In this document: positions 37,539 to 49,936 of the stretch, piece by piece
Numbering within the stretch: the first letter of the stretch is position 1
How the letters are laid out: every line of letters starts with the position of its first letter
Source: Leucaena leucocephala
Lineage: Eukaryota > Streptophyta > Magnoliopsida > Fabales > Fabaceae
Length of the DNA stretch: 64,000 bases
Direction of reading: 5' to 3'
NCBI GenBank assembly: GCA_037074615.1
Contig: CM073560.1
Coordinates: 5,401,501 to 5,465,500, forward strand
The notes under the pieces: model-generated
Seen by the model: only the letters and a program-made list of their open reading frames with translations
What the model was told of the DNA's origin: nothing
Databases searched by the model: none
Made by a program: the position numbers and the translations under genes

Positions 37539-37810
37539 GTGAGTTCTGTTCTAAGTAGTTTCTTCGCTGAGAAATTTTTGATTCATTCTTCTGAACTAAT
37601 GCATGCTTGGGAATATGGTACAGCCACTCTTTCTCACTCTCCCTCACACACAAGCATAGAAATTGTTAGTCGTCCTTGCTGATAAGAACAAGTGGAACTT
37701 TACAGTTTACACCCCAATTCGTGCTTTCTTTCGTAATCATGGTTATTTTGTAATCTATCTAAGAAGTCTATTTCAGCTAATTTGAGTTTCTGCTGAACTT
37801 CAATGCGCAG
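37539..37810 (+). other. Probable leader intron of the downstream GT47 gene
   Basis: CTCG|GTGAGT at 37538/37539 and TGCGCAG at 37810 are a good donor and acceptor, 272 nt apart and about 100 nt before the ATG at 37910. Inferred from splice signals only. Confidence 0.45.
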
Positions 37811-37909
37811 CACAGTGATGGGGAAGATTGGGTGTTGGATTCTAATTTGAGAAGCTTGATCAAGAAGATATGGTGTTATCTCTGTTCTGTCTGAGTGAAT
37901 ATTCTTAAA

Positions 37910-40900
37910 ATGTTCCGATTTAGCCATATGGGAAATTGGAGGTGGCTTTATCTATTAGGAATAGTGGCTGTTAACTCCTTACTGTTTCAGTCATTATTGG
38001 TTACAGTTGGAAATGCTCCTTGGTCTTCTTCATTGCAAGAATATCATAAGCACAGGGATGATTTTGTAAGCTTCCCATTGTTACATTCAGATACCAAGTT
38101 TTCTACTGTTCAGAATCCTCTAACAGTTAATGGTTCAGATTCTATTAATCATTCTGCTTTCACTGGCACTGTGAAAAATGTACATGTCTCCATTGTTAGT
38201 GAAGGAACCCATCAGCATAAGTGGTTAAATGGAATGAAAAATCATACACAGAGTTCTACTGATGCTTTTGAAGTTGGGAGAGATAGAAATGACTTCCACG
38301 TCCTTAGTTTCCCTGAGAAGAAAGTCAACGATAAAAATGTGAGCTCAGAGTTTGATGGTGTTGGCATTAAGAAGAAGAATCTTCTGCCAATTTTAGCCAG
38401 GAAAAGTGAATATGTTCTTTCAGCAAAGAAAACTATGAAGACGAAAGGTGAAATTTCGACAAGTTATCAGTTGGTAGGAACAAAAAATGTGGATTCAAGT
38501 GAAGCCGAGAGATATATTCATTTCCAGTCTACTACGCTTACTAATCTGACTCATTCAAATACCAACTCTTCAGCTCGTCCTTCTCTGAAGCAAAATGATT
38601 CAGCTGACTCAAATAATGGTGTTTCAACAAGTACTCCCGTGAAAAGGAAAATGAGGTGTGAGTTGCCACCTAAGTCAAGAACCTTAATACAAGAGATGAA
38701 CCAGATATTAGTGTGGCGTCGGGCTAAGTCTCGTGCAATGGTATAATATCTGTGTCGACTAGGAGATACTTATTTGAAAGAAAAAAAATATAGTTGGATG
38801 TAATCTATAGTCCAATTTTGATTGCAGAAACCACGATGGTCCTCCAAACTTGACTTGGAAATTCATGCTGCTAAGTTGGAGATTATGCATGCTCCTATGG
38901 TGACACATGACAGAGAACTTTATGCTCCTCTCTATCGCAATCTTTCCATGTTCAAAAGGTAAGTTTGATAGAGTTAAGTTAACATGAACTGCATAGTCAC
39001 ACTTATGTTAATAGTGCTTTATTCATGCCTATTTCTGTTTGATCCATAAAAGGTTTGACCTTCAAAGGAAAATGGAAGGGTGTTGACTTTTTGAAATACC
39101 AATCACTATTTAACTCCTTATAATCATTCTGAGGCATATTTTATAAGAACCAAACAATGAAATCACTCAATTTTCACCATTAAATGTCTTCTAAATACAT
39201 TTTTTTAAATATGAAATTGGGTTTTGCCTTGTTTGCACTTAAATTCATTTTCTTTCAGTTTTTCTTTGTGTGAACTATGTCTGAACCTACTATGACCAAT
39301 GTTCAAGAGAGTAACTTCTCTCTTGTTGCATTTTCAGGAGCTATGAACTGATGGAACGCACACTCAAAGTTTATATATACAAGGATGGAGACAAACCCAT
39401 CTTCCATCAACCTATACTCAAAGGACTTTATGCCGCAGAGGGATGGTTTATGAAACTGATGGAGGAAAACAAGCATTTTGTTGTGAAGGATCCTGCAAAA
39501 GCCCACCTCTTTTATATGCCATTTAGTTCGCGTAGGTTAGAGCACTCCCTTTATGTACGTAACTCTCATAATCGGACAAATCTTCGCCTGTATTTGAAGG
39601 GATACACAGAGAAAATTGCATCAAAATATCCTTACTTTAACAGAACTGGTGGAGCTGACCATTTTCTTGTTGCGTGCCATGATTGGGTATGTTGTATCCT
39701 TCTCGGTTTTCTTACTTAACTTGCATGATCGTAGAAATTTGTTTCTTTAATGTGTCAAACTGATATTTTCACTTCAAGAAGTCCTATTTATCTAACCACA
39801 TTGTAGTCTATTTTATGAAAACTTAATTGTGTGCCTATGTTTTACACGAAGTCTGAGGCAAGCTGCATTATTAATGGCTTATGAATAGTTTATCTTCCTA
39901 TAGAGTTTATATTATATGTAGAATATATATATGAGAGGAAGATTTAGCAACCATTCTTCTGTATATGTTCCAAATAATGGTCATGCTGAGTTGAATCATC
40001 TCTAGTTTTCTACTGTAGGTTGCATATTCGTCAAAAAAGAAAATCATCAATTTGGAAGCATTTGGTATATCATCATCCTAACCTTGGTATATACATTATT
40101 AGGTATTGTTAAAGATGCATATTTATAGTAGACATACAAGGAGGCATTAGATGACAAAAAATCAAGGGGATTTCTCATCTCATTCGTTTTAGCTGGTTAA
40201 TTCTATAAAAGACTAGAAGTATCCTCTTAATGACTACTTTTTGCTGTCATGCAAAGCATGAAAACCTTAACCGTGATATCTTATACATTGGTATCCAAAT
40301 CCAGATACCAGGGAACATGATATAACAGATACTTGACAGCTTATTCTATGGAGAATGAGACTTTGCATGTATAACATATGCACAACTCTCACAAACTCCA
40401 TATGAACATATCATGAATAAATATGCACTACTCTTCTCTTACAGGCTCCATATGAAACAAGGCACCATATGGAATACTGCATAAAAGCTCTCTGCATTGC
40501 TGATGTAACACAAGGCTTCAAAATTGGAAGGGATGTTTCTCTTCCAGAAACTTATATCCGGTCGGCGAGAAACCCTCTTAGGGATCTGGGTGGAAGGTCA
40601 ACTGATCAAAGGCCTATTCTTGCTTTCTATGCTGGGAGTTTGCACGGCTATTTGCGTCCGATATTGCTAAAGCACTGGAAGGACAAAGACCCTGATATGA
40701 AGATATTCAGTCGAATGCCTCCCGGTGTTGTCAGCAAAATGAATTACATTCAGCACATGAAGAACAGCAAGTACTGCATTTGCCCTAAAGGGTACGAGGT
40801 GAACAGCCCAAGGGTGGTTGAAGCTATATTTTATGAGTGTGTGCCAGTGATTATATCCGACAACTTCGTGCCACCATTTTTCGAGCTTTTGAATTGGGAT

Positions 40901-41128
40901 GCATTCTCAGTAATCCTTGCAGAGAAGGATATTCCGAGATTGAAAGACATACTCGATTCGATACCAGAAGAGAAGTATCTTAGCTTGCAACTTGGGGTCA
41001 GGAGGGTTCAGAAACATTTTCTGTGGCACACAAAGCCCCTTAAATATGACCTCTTTCACATGACCCTACACTCTATTTGGTACAATAGAGTGTTTCAAAT
41101 AAACCTGAGAGGTCATGATACACACTGA
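37910..41128 (+). CDS. GT47 exostosin-type glycosyltransferase, downstream tandem copy
   Basis: The second GT47 copy, same strand as its neighbour and 5.9 kb from its end. Four exons: 37910-38740, 38828-38958, 39338-39686, 40445-41128 (664 aa), with intron phases 0, 2, 0 exactly as in the upstream copy; exon 2 is 131 nt in both. A signal anchor lies at residues 11-31, followed by a Ser/Asn-rich stem with many N-glycosylation sites. The motif MRCELPPKSRTLIQEMNQIL (248-267) is typical of the At5g19670/At5g25820/At5g11610 clade. The catalytic domain shows SYELMERTLKVYIYKDGDKP, GLYAAEGWFMKLMEENKHF, HDWAPYETRHHMEYCIKALC, GSLHGYLRPILLKHWKDKDP, SKYCICPKGYEVNSPRVVEA and ECVPVIISDNFVPPFFELL. All landmarks match the family well, so this is probably the conserved, functional orthologue. 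ATG 37928 is an alternative start. Substrate unknown. Confidence 0.93.
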
Positions 41129-41618
41129 AGTGTAAAGGGTGTACAAAACAAAAGGGAATATGGCTGTAATGTCAGACTCTGTAACACAATGTACCATGTT
41201 CTGGATATGTGAGCAGATGACTATGTATTCAATTTTGATGTTTTTTCTAGTTTGTGATGTTGTATCATATTCCTTATCAAGGTTGAGAAAAGGAAGTTTC
41301 AGGCATGTGATTTCTGGTCTCTAGGCTTGCAGCAATCTGGGTTTCATGTGTAACACTGACAGAGAACAAATTTTGAAGCCTGTGCACTGCACTGTTAGGG
41401 TTGGGTTGAATAAAACATCAGTGAAAAACATTTGGATTTCGCATGTTGTTAAAAGATTCGATCTTTAGCTCAATGTATGGAAAAGATGTTAGAAGCAGTA
41501 AAGCTTTACTTTTGTGATCCCATACTCTTGGATGTTGTTAAAATATTCCATCTATACTTTTGTAACCAGTAATGTTAGATGGTACTAAATGTTGGGTTCT
41601 AAATAGATAATTAAGAAC

Positions 41619-41774
41619 TAATGAGATTAGTCTGAGTGGTAAGTGACATTGGTGTATACAGAAAATCCCTATTAGGAGACTCATCCACTATAGTTAGGTG
41701 CGCGACACGGGTCAGATCCGAATGTAGTAGGGACAAAGCTCCGATGAACCAGGTGGGCAACTAAAAAAAATAAT
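41619..41774 (+). mobile_element. SINE family A, copy 5, with B-box deletion
   Basis: Starts with the A-box segment GTCTGAGTGGTAAG and then jumps to the GTATACAGAAAATCCC part, missing about 35 bp that hold the B-box. It ends in an A-run. Direct repeats of 18 bp with two mismatches (41601-41618 and 41775-41792, AAATAGATAATTAAGAAC type) are the target duplication. Confidence 0.85.
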
Positions 41775-41859
41775 AAATAGACAATTAAAAACATAAAATT
41801 GGAGTAACATTTAAGATAGATGTTTAGTCATATAAGAAAATATAGCTTTTAAAATGATC

Positions 41860-42060
41860 ATATTAAGAGAAGAATAGTTATGATGTCTATTGAAGAGAAA
41901 ATAGTAAAAAATTATTTGAGATGGTTTGAACATGTATAAACAAAATTATTTGAGGTGCTACTGAAAAGGGTAGATGAGATAGTAGTATAGAGTTATCTGA
42001 AAAAAGACAAAAAAAATTGAAGAGAACACTCAATAAAATTATTGATCAGGACTTTTAAAA
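41860..42060 (+). pseudogene. Scrap of an RTE-like LINE reverse transcriptase tail
   Basis: One frame from 41883 reads SIEEKIVKNYLRWFEHV, a stop, then EVLLKRVDEIV, a stop, then LKKDKKN. This follows the C-terminal tail of RTE-type reverse transcriptases (EKMREARLRWFGHV ... VRR.D ... GRGRPKKTW). It has stops and no other domain nearby. Confidence 0.55.
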
Positions 42061-42129
42061 TAATAATCTATTTAAAAATTTTATTATTAATAAGTATAAT
42101 CATATCATATCATTTATATATAAATTAGT

Positions 42130-42857
42130 AAGACTTGTTATATACTCTCAATACATATATATGATATATTAGTAAAAACAAAATTAGCTGCCATTGACTT
42201 TTTTGGCCACAAACAAATGTACCTCTACCTTGTAGTTGATAGGGACAATAGCTTAGAGGTCATTATTGGGCCATGATCAGTGAGAGGTCCAAACCAAAAC
42301 CAATGAGAGATAATCATGTCCTTGATGGTAAATATCCCCTGCAAATGCCGACAGTCACTGCCATTTGAGAGACATAATGACAGATATTTAATACTAATAA
42401 TAATATATATTCATCAGAGGGGAAAACCCACGTGGGGTGGTACACCTATCTCCAGGTATTATCATTATTCATGAAAACTGGACCCATTCTCATTATGATA
42501 TATGAAATAAATCGAGGAAAACTCATCTTCAAGTTCCTTCCTTCTTCACTTCCGTTTCTGTAGCACCATACTGATAATCTGGAAGCCAGATGAGGTTTCC
42601 CAGAACCAGAGAGAAATAATATAAGTAAACACATTTTTATTAGTTGGAAGATGATGGGTCTTGATTATTTGAATTGAATCCTTGGATTGTGCTGCCAAAC
42701 CAGAGAGAAATACCTTTGACAGACAGAGAAAAAGGGACATGAAATGAGTTGACTAATTTCAACTTCTCTCAACAACAGCATGAAGCCATTAAGTGTCAAA
42801 ATCACGGCTCTGTAAGCATTTATTAACAGAAGAGCTTCAAGTTCAAACGTGAGACCC
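42130..42857. other. Spacer of more balanced composition, no gene recognised
   Basis: Base composition is less AT-rich than around it between 42180 and 42900, and short ORFs on the minus strand (60-76 aa) exist, but none has a recognisable product. It may hold a non-coding transcript or a worn gene. Confidence 0.3.
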
Positions 42858-43840
42858 ATGAGTTCCGGCCTGTTTATGGTCGAGGAAGCAAGCAACCATA
42901 AACACGCAGTCTCCCTTCAAATCGATTTGGATATTTGTGTATTTTATTTATAAGTTATTTTTAATATATTTTATAAAAATTAAAAAAAAAAAATCTCAAT
43001 AATTTTATTTTAAAATTTAATTATTTTTTAACTTTATACAGTATACACAACAAAAATAAAGTTTACCAAATAATAAAAAGTTAAGGTGTAATTTGATCGA
43101 GAAATTTACACTTGCTAGCAATATTGGTGGAGTTAATATATTTTTTCATTTACCATATATTTAAAGGAGAAAAAAATTAAGAAAATAATAATACTACTCT
43201 TAAAATAGTAAATTTTTTTTTCACTTTTTTCTATCTAAATATAGATTAGTGAAAGGTATCATTACCCTTTGGAATTTTAAAGTACAATGGTTTTTCATCT
43301 TTTTTAATAAGTATATTTTTTTATATTTAAATTTATATTTTTTTTTTATAGATGAGGCTAATTACCACTTCAATCAACTATGAGTTCTGGTCAGTTCATG
43401 GTCCAGGAATCAAACAACCATAAACACACACACTCAATTCGATGCTTATTATTTATCTGGTCATATTTGTCATATTTATAAATAACTTTTAACATATTTT
43501 ATAAGAATTAAATAAGATTTTAAATATCATTAACTCTATTTTAAAATTTAACTTTTTAATTTTATCTCTATTTAATATATATTATACGTTATGAAAATAA
43601 AATCTATCCAATAATAAATAAAAGTTAAATTTATATATTAATATAAAAATATAATAATATGTTTTATAAATAGGATCTAAATCACCAAATGGGGTTGATA
43701 TTGTTTTTCAAGATTGTCCATATTTAAATTTGATACATTTTTTTTAATTCTGAAGCATAGTTTTAAATATGGATAAATTTAATTTTTTTTTATTTTTAAA
43801 TAAATTTAATAATTTAACTACCCCTCTTTAATTCGAGCAA
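42858..43840 (+). repeat. Two tandem copies of an unclassified repeat
   Basis: Copy 1 starts at 42858 and copy 2 at 43380. Both begin ATGAGTTC.GG, TTATGGTC/TTCATGGTC, AGGAA.CAA.CAACCATAAACAC and run on through the same AT-rich order (TATTTTATAAAAATTAA, ATTTTATTTTAAAATTTAA, AATAAAGTTTACC/AATAAAATCTATCC). The 3' part resembles 57880-58380. No ORF. Confidence 0.65.
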
Positions 43841-44082
43841 ACTGGTTGAAGATATTTTATAATAGGAACAGCAAGTAATGTGTGTGCGTGTGTGTGTAAG
43901 AGAGCAAGGAGGGAAGCTTGTGTGATGCATTAAGGTTGGTGGAAGGAATCTGGAAATGAAGGAAGAGGCAGTTGGCATCGACATTTTGAGGAGTTACTTA
44001 ATGAGGATCCCATAAACTGTGTAGTATGGGAGCCATGTGAATGAGATGAGATACTATGCATTTTTATTACATTCATTCAAGT

Positions 44083-44088
<6 letters not shown>

Positions 44089-44114
<26 letters not shown>

Positions 44115-44115
44115 T
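44089..44115. repeat. AAT microsatellite
   Basis: About nine AAT units. A second AAT run lies at about 46136-46161. Confidence 0.9.
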
Positions 44116-44566
44116 AATAAATTAATATTTGATAAAAATATATAATTAATGAAAACAGATGGCTCATGGCTCCACTCATTTAATTGAGACAAAGTTTTGG
44201 GGCCCTCCTCCTCTGGGGTCTATGCCTTTTATTACTATGATTGTTTGAGGTACAATACTATTTTTAATTTTATTATAAAACATACCCACAAGTTTTTTTG
44301 AAACAATTTTTTAACATTAAAATACGTTAGAAATAATTTTAAGAATAATAAGAATATACTTTTATAAAATATAATTGATTAAAATTCTCATTTCAATATC
44401 GTTTTTTAGTTAAACATTAGTTAAAATGTATAAAAAAAGTACAATTTTTGCATCACTGAATTAGTTGGGATAAAAATATTAAATATATGAATAGTTTTAT
44501 TAAAACTTTCATGATTACATATTGTAATTTAAGATAAAAGTGAGTGTTTTGATTTTAAATAACGAT

Positions 44567-45107
44567 GGGCCTGTTTAGTTTTTACGAAAACCATAATTTA
44601 AAAAAAAAATTAGACAAAATTTTAGTTTAATAAAATTTTAAAATAAACAGTCATATTTGTTCAAAGGAGTTTATAGATCAAATTATAATTTTAAATAAGT
44701 TGGTCAGAATAACTTTTAGAACAGTAAAACAGCTTATAGACTATTTAATTACTATTTTATCTTTATTTTTTCTTACACTATCTCTCCTCTCTTTTTTATC
44801 TTTTATACTATTTCTCATCTTTCCTTTATCTTTTTCACTATCTCTCACCTCTCTTCTATCTTCTACACCCTCTTTCCTCTCACCTCTCTTTTTTTTACCT
44901 TATACCCACTCTCATCTCTCATACGTTTAATAACATTATATTTTTTTTATAATTTTTTAATTATAAAAATTCTTTTAGTAATAACTATTCAAACACTTAT
45001 TTATCTATAACTTTTTTTTTTCATAATCTCTTTTCTAAATTTTGTTTAAAAACTATCTAAAATTTTTTTTTCATAATTTTTTTTTTAAATTTTATTCAAA
45101 CACACGT
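44567..45107 (-). mobile_element. MITE-like element M1, copy 3 (minus strand)
   Basis: The plus-strand left edge reads GGGCCTGTTTAG, the complement of the right end of copy 2. The order of the shared segments is the reverse of copies 1, 2 and 4. The core is a long pyrimidine run (CTCTCCTCTCTTTT), the complement of the GA-rich core of copies 2 and 4. The right edge ends TTCAAACACACG. Confidence 0.65.
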
Positions 45108-45109
45108 TA

Positions 45110-48100
45110 CATGTATTCCTCAAAAATAAAGGAAAGAGTTGTAACAGATAATATTAAATGATTTTTTTTGGGTTTGGACAGGACAATGATGTACACAAAC
45201 ATAAAAGCAAATTCAAAAATAAAATAGGGAAACTTAATATGTCAATTCTATAATTTTATCCGATTTTGAATCAAGTCCCTCTAATTTCTTTTTTTTTTTA
45301 CTGGATCCTTATATTTTATTTTATAAAATTCGTAAGTCCTTCCATTAAAATTCTTCAATTATTACCCCATCACGTGTCAATTAAGGCAACCTTATTTGTC
45401 AATACTTTTGTGTGGTCTTATCAAGAGTAAGTGAGTAGTTTTATAATTATAAATAATTAACATCAAGTCCCTTAGAATTTGTCATTTATTTGAATAATCT
45501 CACATAATTTATTTTAATTATTTATCTTTCTTGGGATTGTAGAGCAATTCTCCCATAATTTTTCTACCTCAGTAAAAAATGGGGGGCTACAAAAACATAT
45601 AATTAATACCCATTTTGGGTAGGTGTTACAGGTACAATACCATCCTCCTAACCAACAAAAGAGGTATACTCACATCTTAATCAAATGTTCCAATAATTGA
45701 AGGGCGCAATCTAATTTAATTTGGTCCTTGCAAAACAAACACAAAAGTATCTTGGGACAACATGGTAGTTTTATACTGCAGGGACAGTATAGAAAGTGTT
45801 ACTGATAACATTTCTTTTAAATAAGATGTGATATTGTTCACTTTCTACTTTAGTTTTATTAACAATCGTTATAGAAAATATTTTTAAATCAATTAAAATA
45901 TTTTTAATTTTTAATTTTATATTTATATTATATTTTTTATTAAATATTTTAATTTTATTTTATTAGCATTATTAATTTTGTAATTTTTTCTATTAGTATT
46001 ATTAGTCTTTATATAAAAATTAATTGTGCTAAAAGAATAAAATTAAAGAATTTAATATAAAAATAAATATCATAAGTATAAAATTAAAAATTGAAAAAAA
46101 ATATGATACAATTTAAAATAATTTTCCCCAATAATGATAATAATAATAATAATAATAATAAAAGTTTAAGCATAAGTATAGAGAGTGCCTCGTGTACAAA
46201 TTAGAGGATGAAAGCGAATTAAAGTCTCTATGTGACCACTCATCATGTTCGAAAGGAAGCCACATGTTGAAATCAATATTTTTTTTTAGTTAGTACAGTC
46301 CATTTTTTTTAAAAAAATTAAACTCTAGAATAAATTTTTTTTAGATGATACTAATATCAGATAAAATAAATTATCTATCATCCTCATATATAAATTTAGA
46401 TACCAAAAAATTAAATATCTCTTTAAACGTCGTGATTAAAATTATAATAAAATAATATTTATTAAAAAATTAAATATATTATAAATAATTATATATTTTA
46501 TTTTTTTATCAGTTAAATTTATAAGAGAGGTTAAAATCAATGTTTTTGACAGCTCATCATCATCGCCCGCCGCCCCCGCCGCTATGCTACGTACGTTCGT
46601 TCACGAACCCTCCCGTACGTATTGAGGTTTTCCAACAAGTTTCGTACTTAAAACCCCAACTAATGAGTAACTTTTAATAATTATTTTATTTATATTGGGT
46701 CTTCAGTTTGGTTTAGATCTAACCACCTACCCTGACCTTCTAGTTTTGACAATCAATTCAACCCTGTTAAAAAAATTATTACGAGATTTAAAAAAAATAA
46801 TATAATCATTATTAACAAGTGAGTAATAACAAATTCTAAAAATATATCCATATTACTTACTTATTTATAAATTTTTTAATTATATTATTCCTTTAATTAG
46901 GATTTCACAATAATTTTTTAAAATGTAAGCGGGAAAATTTTTAATTTGTAAGGTAGTTAAAATATTAATGTAAAATTTTAAGTCATCTTATTTTTTAAAT
47001 TTATAATTTTTTTAATCTTATTGATTATACATGTTAAATTTTTTTTATTAAGAAGTAATTTCAATACAAATAGTTAAAGAGATTATTTTATAAAAATTAA
47101 TATATTTTTTTTAATAAATAATTAAACTAATTTTTTTAATTTTTAAAAATTTAATTATTTAACTTCAACATTAAAGATGGAAGGTAGTGTGATTTTTTTC
47201 GGAAAATTCTTGATTTTAAATCTATATATAACGCGGCTTGTTTATGTATATAAGGTAAATTGGAAAAATAATGAAAAAGACTACTTGTTAGCAATTTGAT
47301 TGGGATGATAAGAAAAATTTAGGGAAAATTTTAAAAAATACCTATTTAAATTTTAAAATTTTAAATCGAGACTTTTTACAAAAAAAAAGTTATAAATAAC
47401 TTATAAAATATAGTAAACAAAATTTTAAAATTAAAATGGATATTTTTAAAAATTTCCCAAAAATTTAACATGATCGAAGGTATTTTTCCGAAAAACGTCT
47501 TTATTAGGATTAATGTCTGTCTACTGGTAAATTTTTCATTATTTTATTTATAAAATTTTTAGACTGATTAAGTTAGATGTACTTATGTCTTAAGTTGAGA
47601 GAATATTCTTGGCCATTTTTTTTTTAAGATATTACTAGTATATATATTTGATGCTAAAATATTTTATTTGCATATTATATTATTGGTTAAAATACACAAA
47701 ATCCCCTTAAACTTTATATTAGTTGCCCATTTTCTCCCTAACATTTAATTCTAGTGTAATATAAAATAAATGCAAATAAATAATGCAGTGGCTGGGGACC
47801 AAATCTAATACAGCTCAATTTATTATAAGAAGAAGAAATGAAAAATAATATTAAGAAATATGGAGTCCAATAAGAATAATGAATCCAAAATACAGATATC
47901 CCTACTCTGTCGTGAATCATAATTCGTTGATATTCAAATTCAATAAATTTATTTATTTATTTGAAAAAAAAGGGAAATACTTGACAATAGAGAGTATTAA
48001 ACATTATTTTTATACGCAAATATTGAGAATTGAGTTTTAAACTGCTTGTTTAAGAAATAGATCTTATCGTTCACACGCCAACTTGAATTAATAGAAAAGA

Positions 48101-49000
48101 TAGATCTTTTGATTTTTATAATTTCACTCAATTTTCAAAATGATCATCCTATGATTTGGCAAATCCCTCTTACAGTAACTTTGATTAATGGTGACATGTC
48201 AAATGGCTTGGTGAACTGGTATGACAGATACATTAAAATTTAATATTAGTTATATTATTCATAAGTTATAAATAATACAATTCACATTTATATATTATGT
48301 ACAAAAAATATATATATGATATATAATAAATTCTATACTAAATTAATTTATGCGTAATTTATGAGTAATCATATGCATAGAAAAATAAGATAGTGACTCT
48401 TGAAAGGGTATTGACAATTTATTAGTCTGAGGTAATAAATAATTTTATTTTAATAAAGAAGAGAATATAAATTTAAATTTTAAAAAATGTATATATTGAC
48501 ATATGAAAAATATTTATGTTATAAGCTTTAAAATAAATTAGTCTTAAATCTAAAGTAATTTGGAGATACTTTTGACTAAATAAAAAAAAAAAAACTCTTG
48601 GATTGGGTAAAATAATATAGTAGGAGAGAAATTGGAAGTAGTGTTTGGGATGACAAAGAGATTGGTTGGTTAGATTAGGAATAGTGAACAAATTCCCTAA
48701 CTAATTTAGTCAATAAATTTGAATAAATAATCAAATTAAATCTTATAGATTTTTATCTTTTGCAAAGTATGAAATGCCATTATTTTAAGTTAAAAATAGC
48801 AATATGTTAAATTTATATTTTAATAATTATATTCTATTAAATTATATGTGATTTATATATGAATTTTTATATACTTATAGATTAATATTTTTTTATTTAA
48901 ATAATACTCCTTTTAAAAGTTATATATAAATATTTTTATATATTTTAATTAAATTATATAATTTTAATCATAATCATTTAATTAGATTGACACTAACTCA
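45110..49000. other. Gene-free AT-rich spacer
   Basis: No gene. It contains an AAT microsatellite (46136-46161), a diverged family B SINE-like piece (about 46310-46450) and a 60-bp GC-rich patch (46560-46620, CGCCCGCCGCCCCCGCCGC) that stands out from its surroundings but has no recognisable origin. Confidence 0.45.
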
Positions 49001-49203
49001 ATCCTAGTTAAATTACCACGCGGATCACCATTATCATGGGCACTTTTTTCAAAAGAGGTAGAGAGGGGAGAAAGGAACAGAAGGTCAAAAGGGTAAATGC
49101 GTGATGTTGAGTGAAAGAGCTATAAAAAAATAAAAATAAAAAAGCGAAGAAAAAGAAAAAAGAAAAAGAAAAAAAAGAAAGGAAAAGGGATGCGACAGTA
49201 ACA

Positions 49204-49236
49204 GTATTTTGAGTGTCCCCATCACACTCAAAATAC
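49204..49236. repeat. Perfect 13-bp hairpin
   Basis: GTATTTTGAGTGT (49204-49216), a 7-nt loop, then its exact reverse complement (49224-49236). It lies next to a purine-only stretch (49130-49190). Function unknown. Confidence 0.8.
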
Positions 49237-49936
49237 ATAGACTCATGGTCCCTATGTCCTTTAACTTGTGAATTGACGTTGGGTAAAATGCCCTAGTATG
49301 AACTTTTTTTAATTAATAAATTATTAATTAAAATAATAAATAATAAATAAAATATAAATTTAAATTCTGATAATTATATTTATGGAGAGAGATAAAAATT
49401 CTTTACATTATAAATCTTAAAAATAAGAATACTCTTAAATAAATAAATAAATCACTTTATATAATTTATCTTATCTTACATTTATTATTTGAGTTAATCT
49501 CATAAAAGTTAATCTCATAAATTTAGACTACATTTGCCAAAAAAAATAGAAAATTAATTAATATGTTGGAGTAAGTTGGATAAATAAAAGAACCAAAAAC
49601 TATGAAAAAGAGAAGGGAAAATATTCTCAATTGAAAATAGTATCCTTTATTTGTAATTATTTGACCCATTATTTGCGACTCATCTTTAGCAAAAAATTTA
49701 GAAACCTAACTGCAATTGGATTGATCTCTTGAGACTTAAGTGTCATTCTCCCTTTCTTATGTTATTCTTTTTTTCTAAAAAAAAATATAAACTAAAAACT
49801 TCATTATCAAATTAACAAAATGGGAATTTCCAAAAATATTTTGAATAGTAAGTAGTGAGCAATGGATGGACATGAGAAGCAATCAAAGATGAAGGATGAT
49901 GAATTGATGAGGAGGAGGATACAAAAATTTGTTAAT

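Noticed and set aside
42446..42895. Overlapping minus-strand ORFs (62-76 aa)
   Set aside because: No start context, splice structure or known domain; composition alone is not enough to call a gene.
44700..44930. Leu/Ser-rich 76-aa ORF as a membrane peptide
   Set aside because: It is the pyrimidine-rich core of MITE copy 3; the minus-strand ORF at 51956-52234 is the same thing in copy 4.
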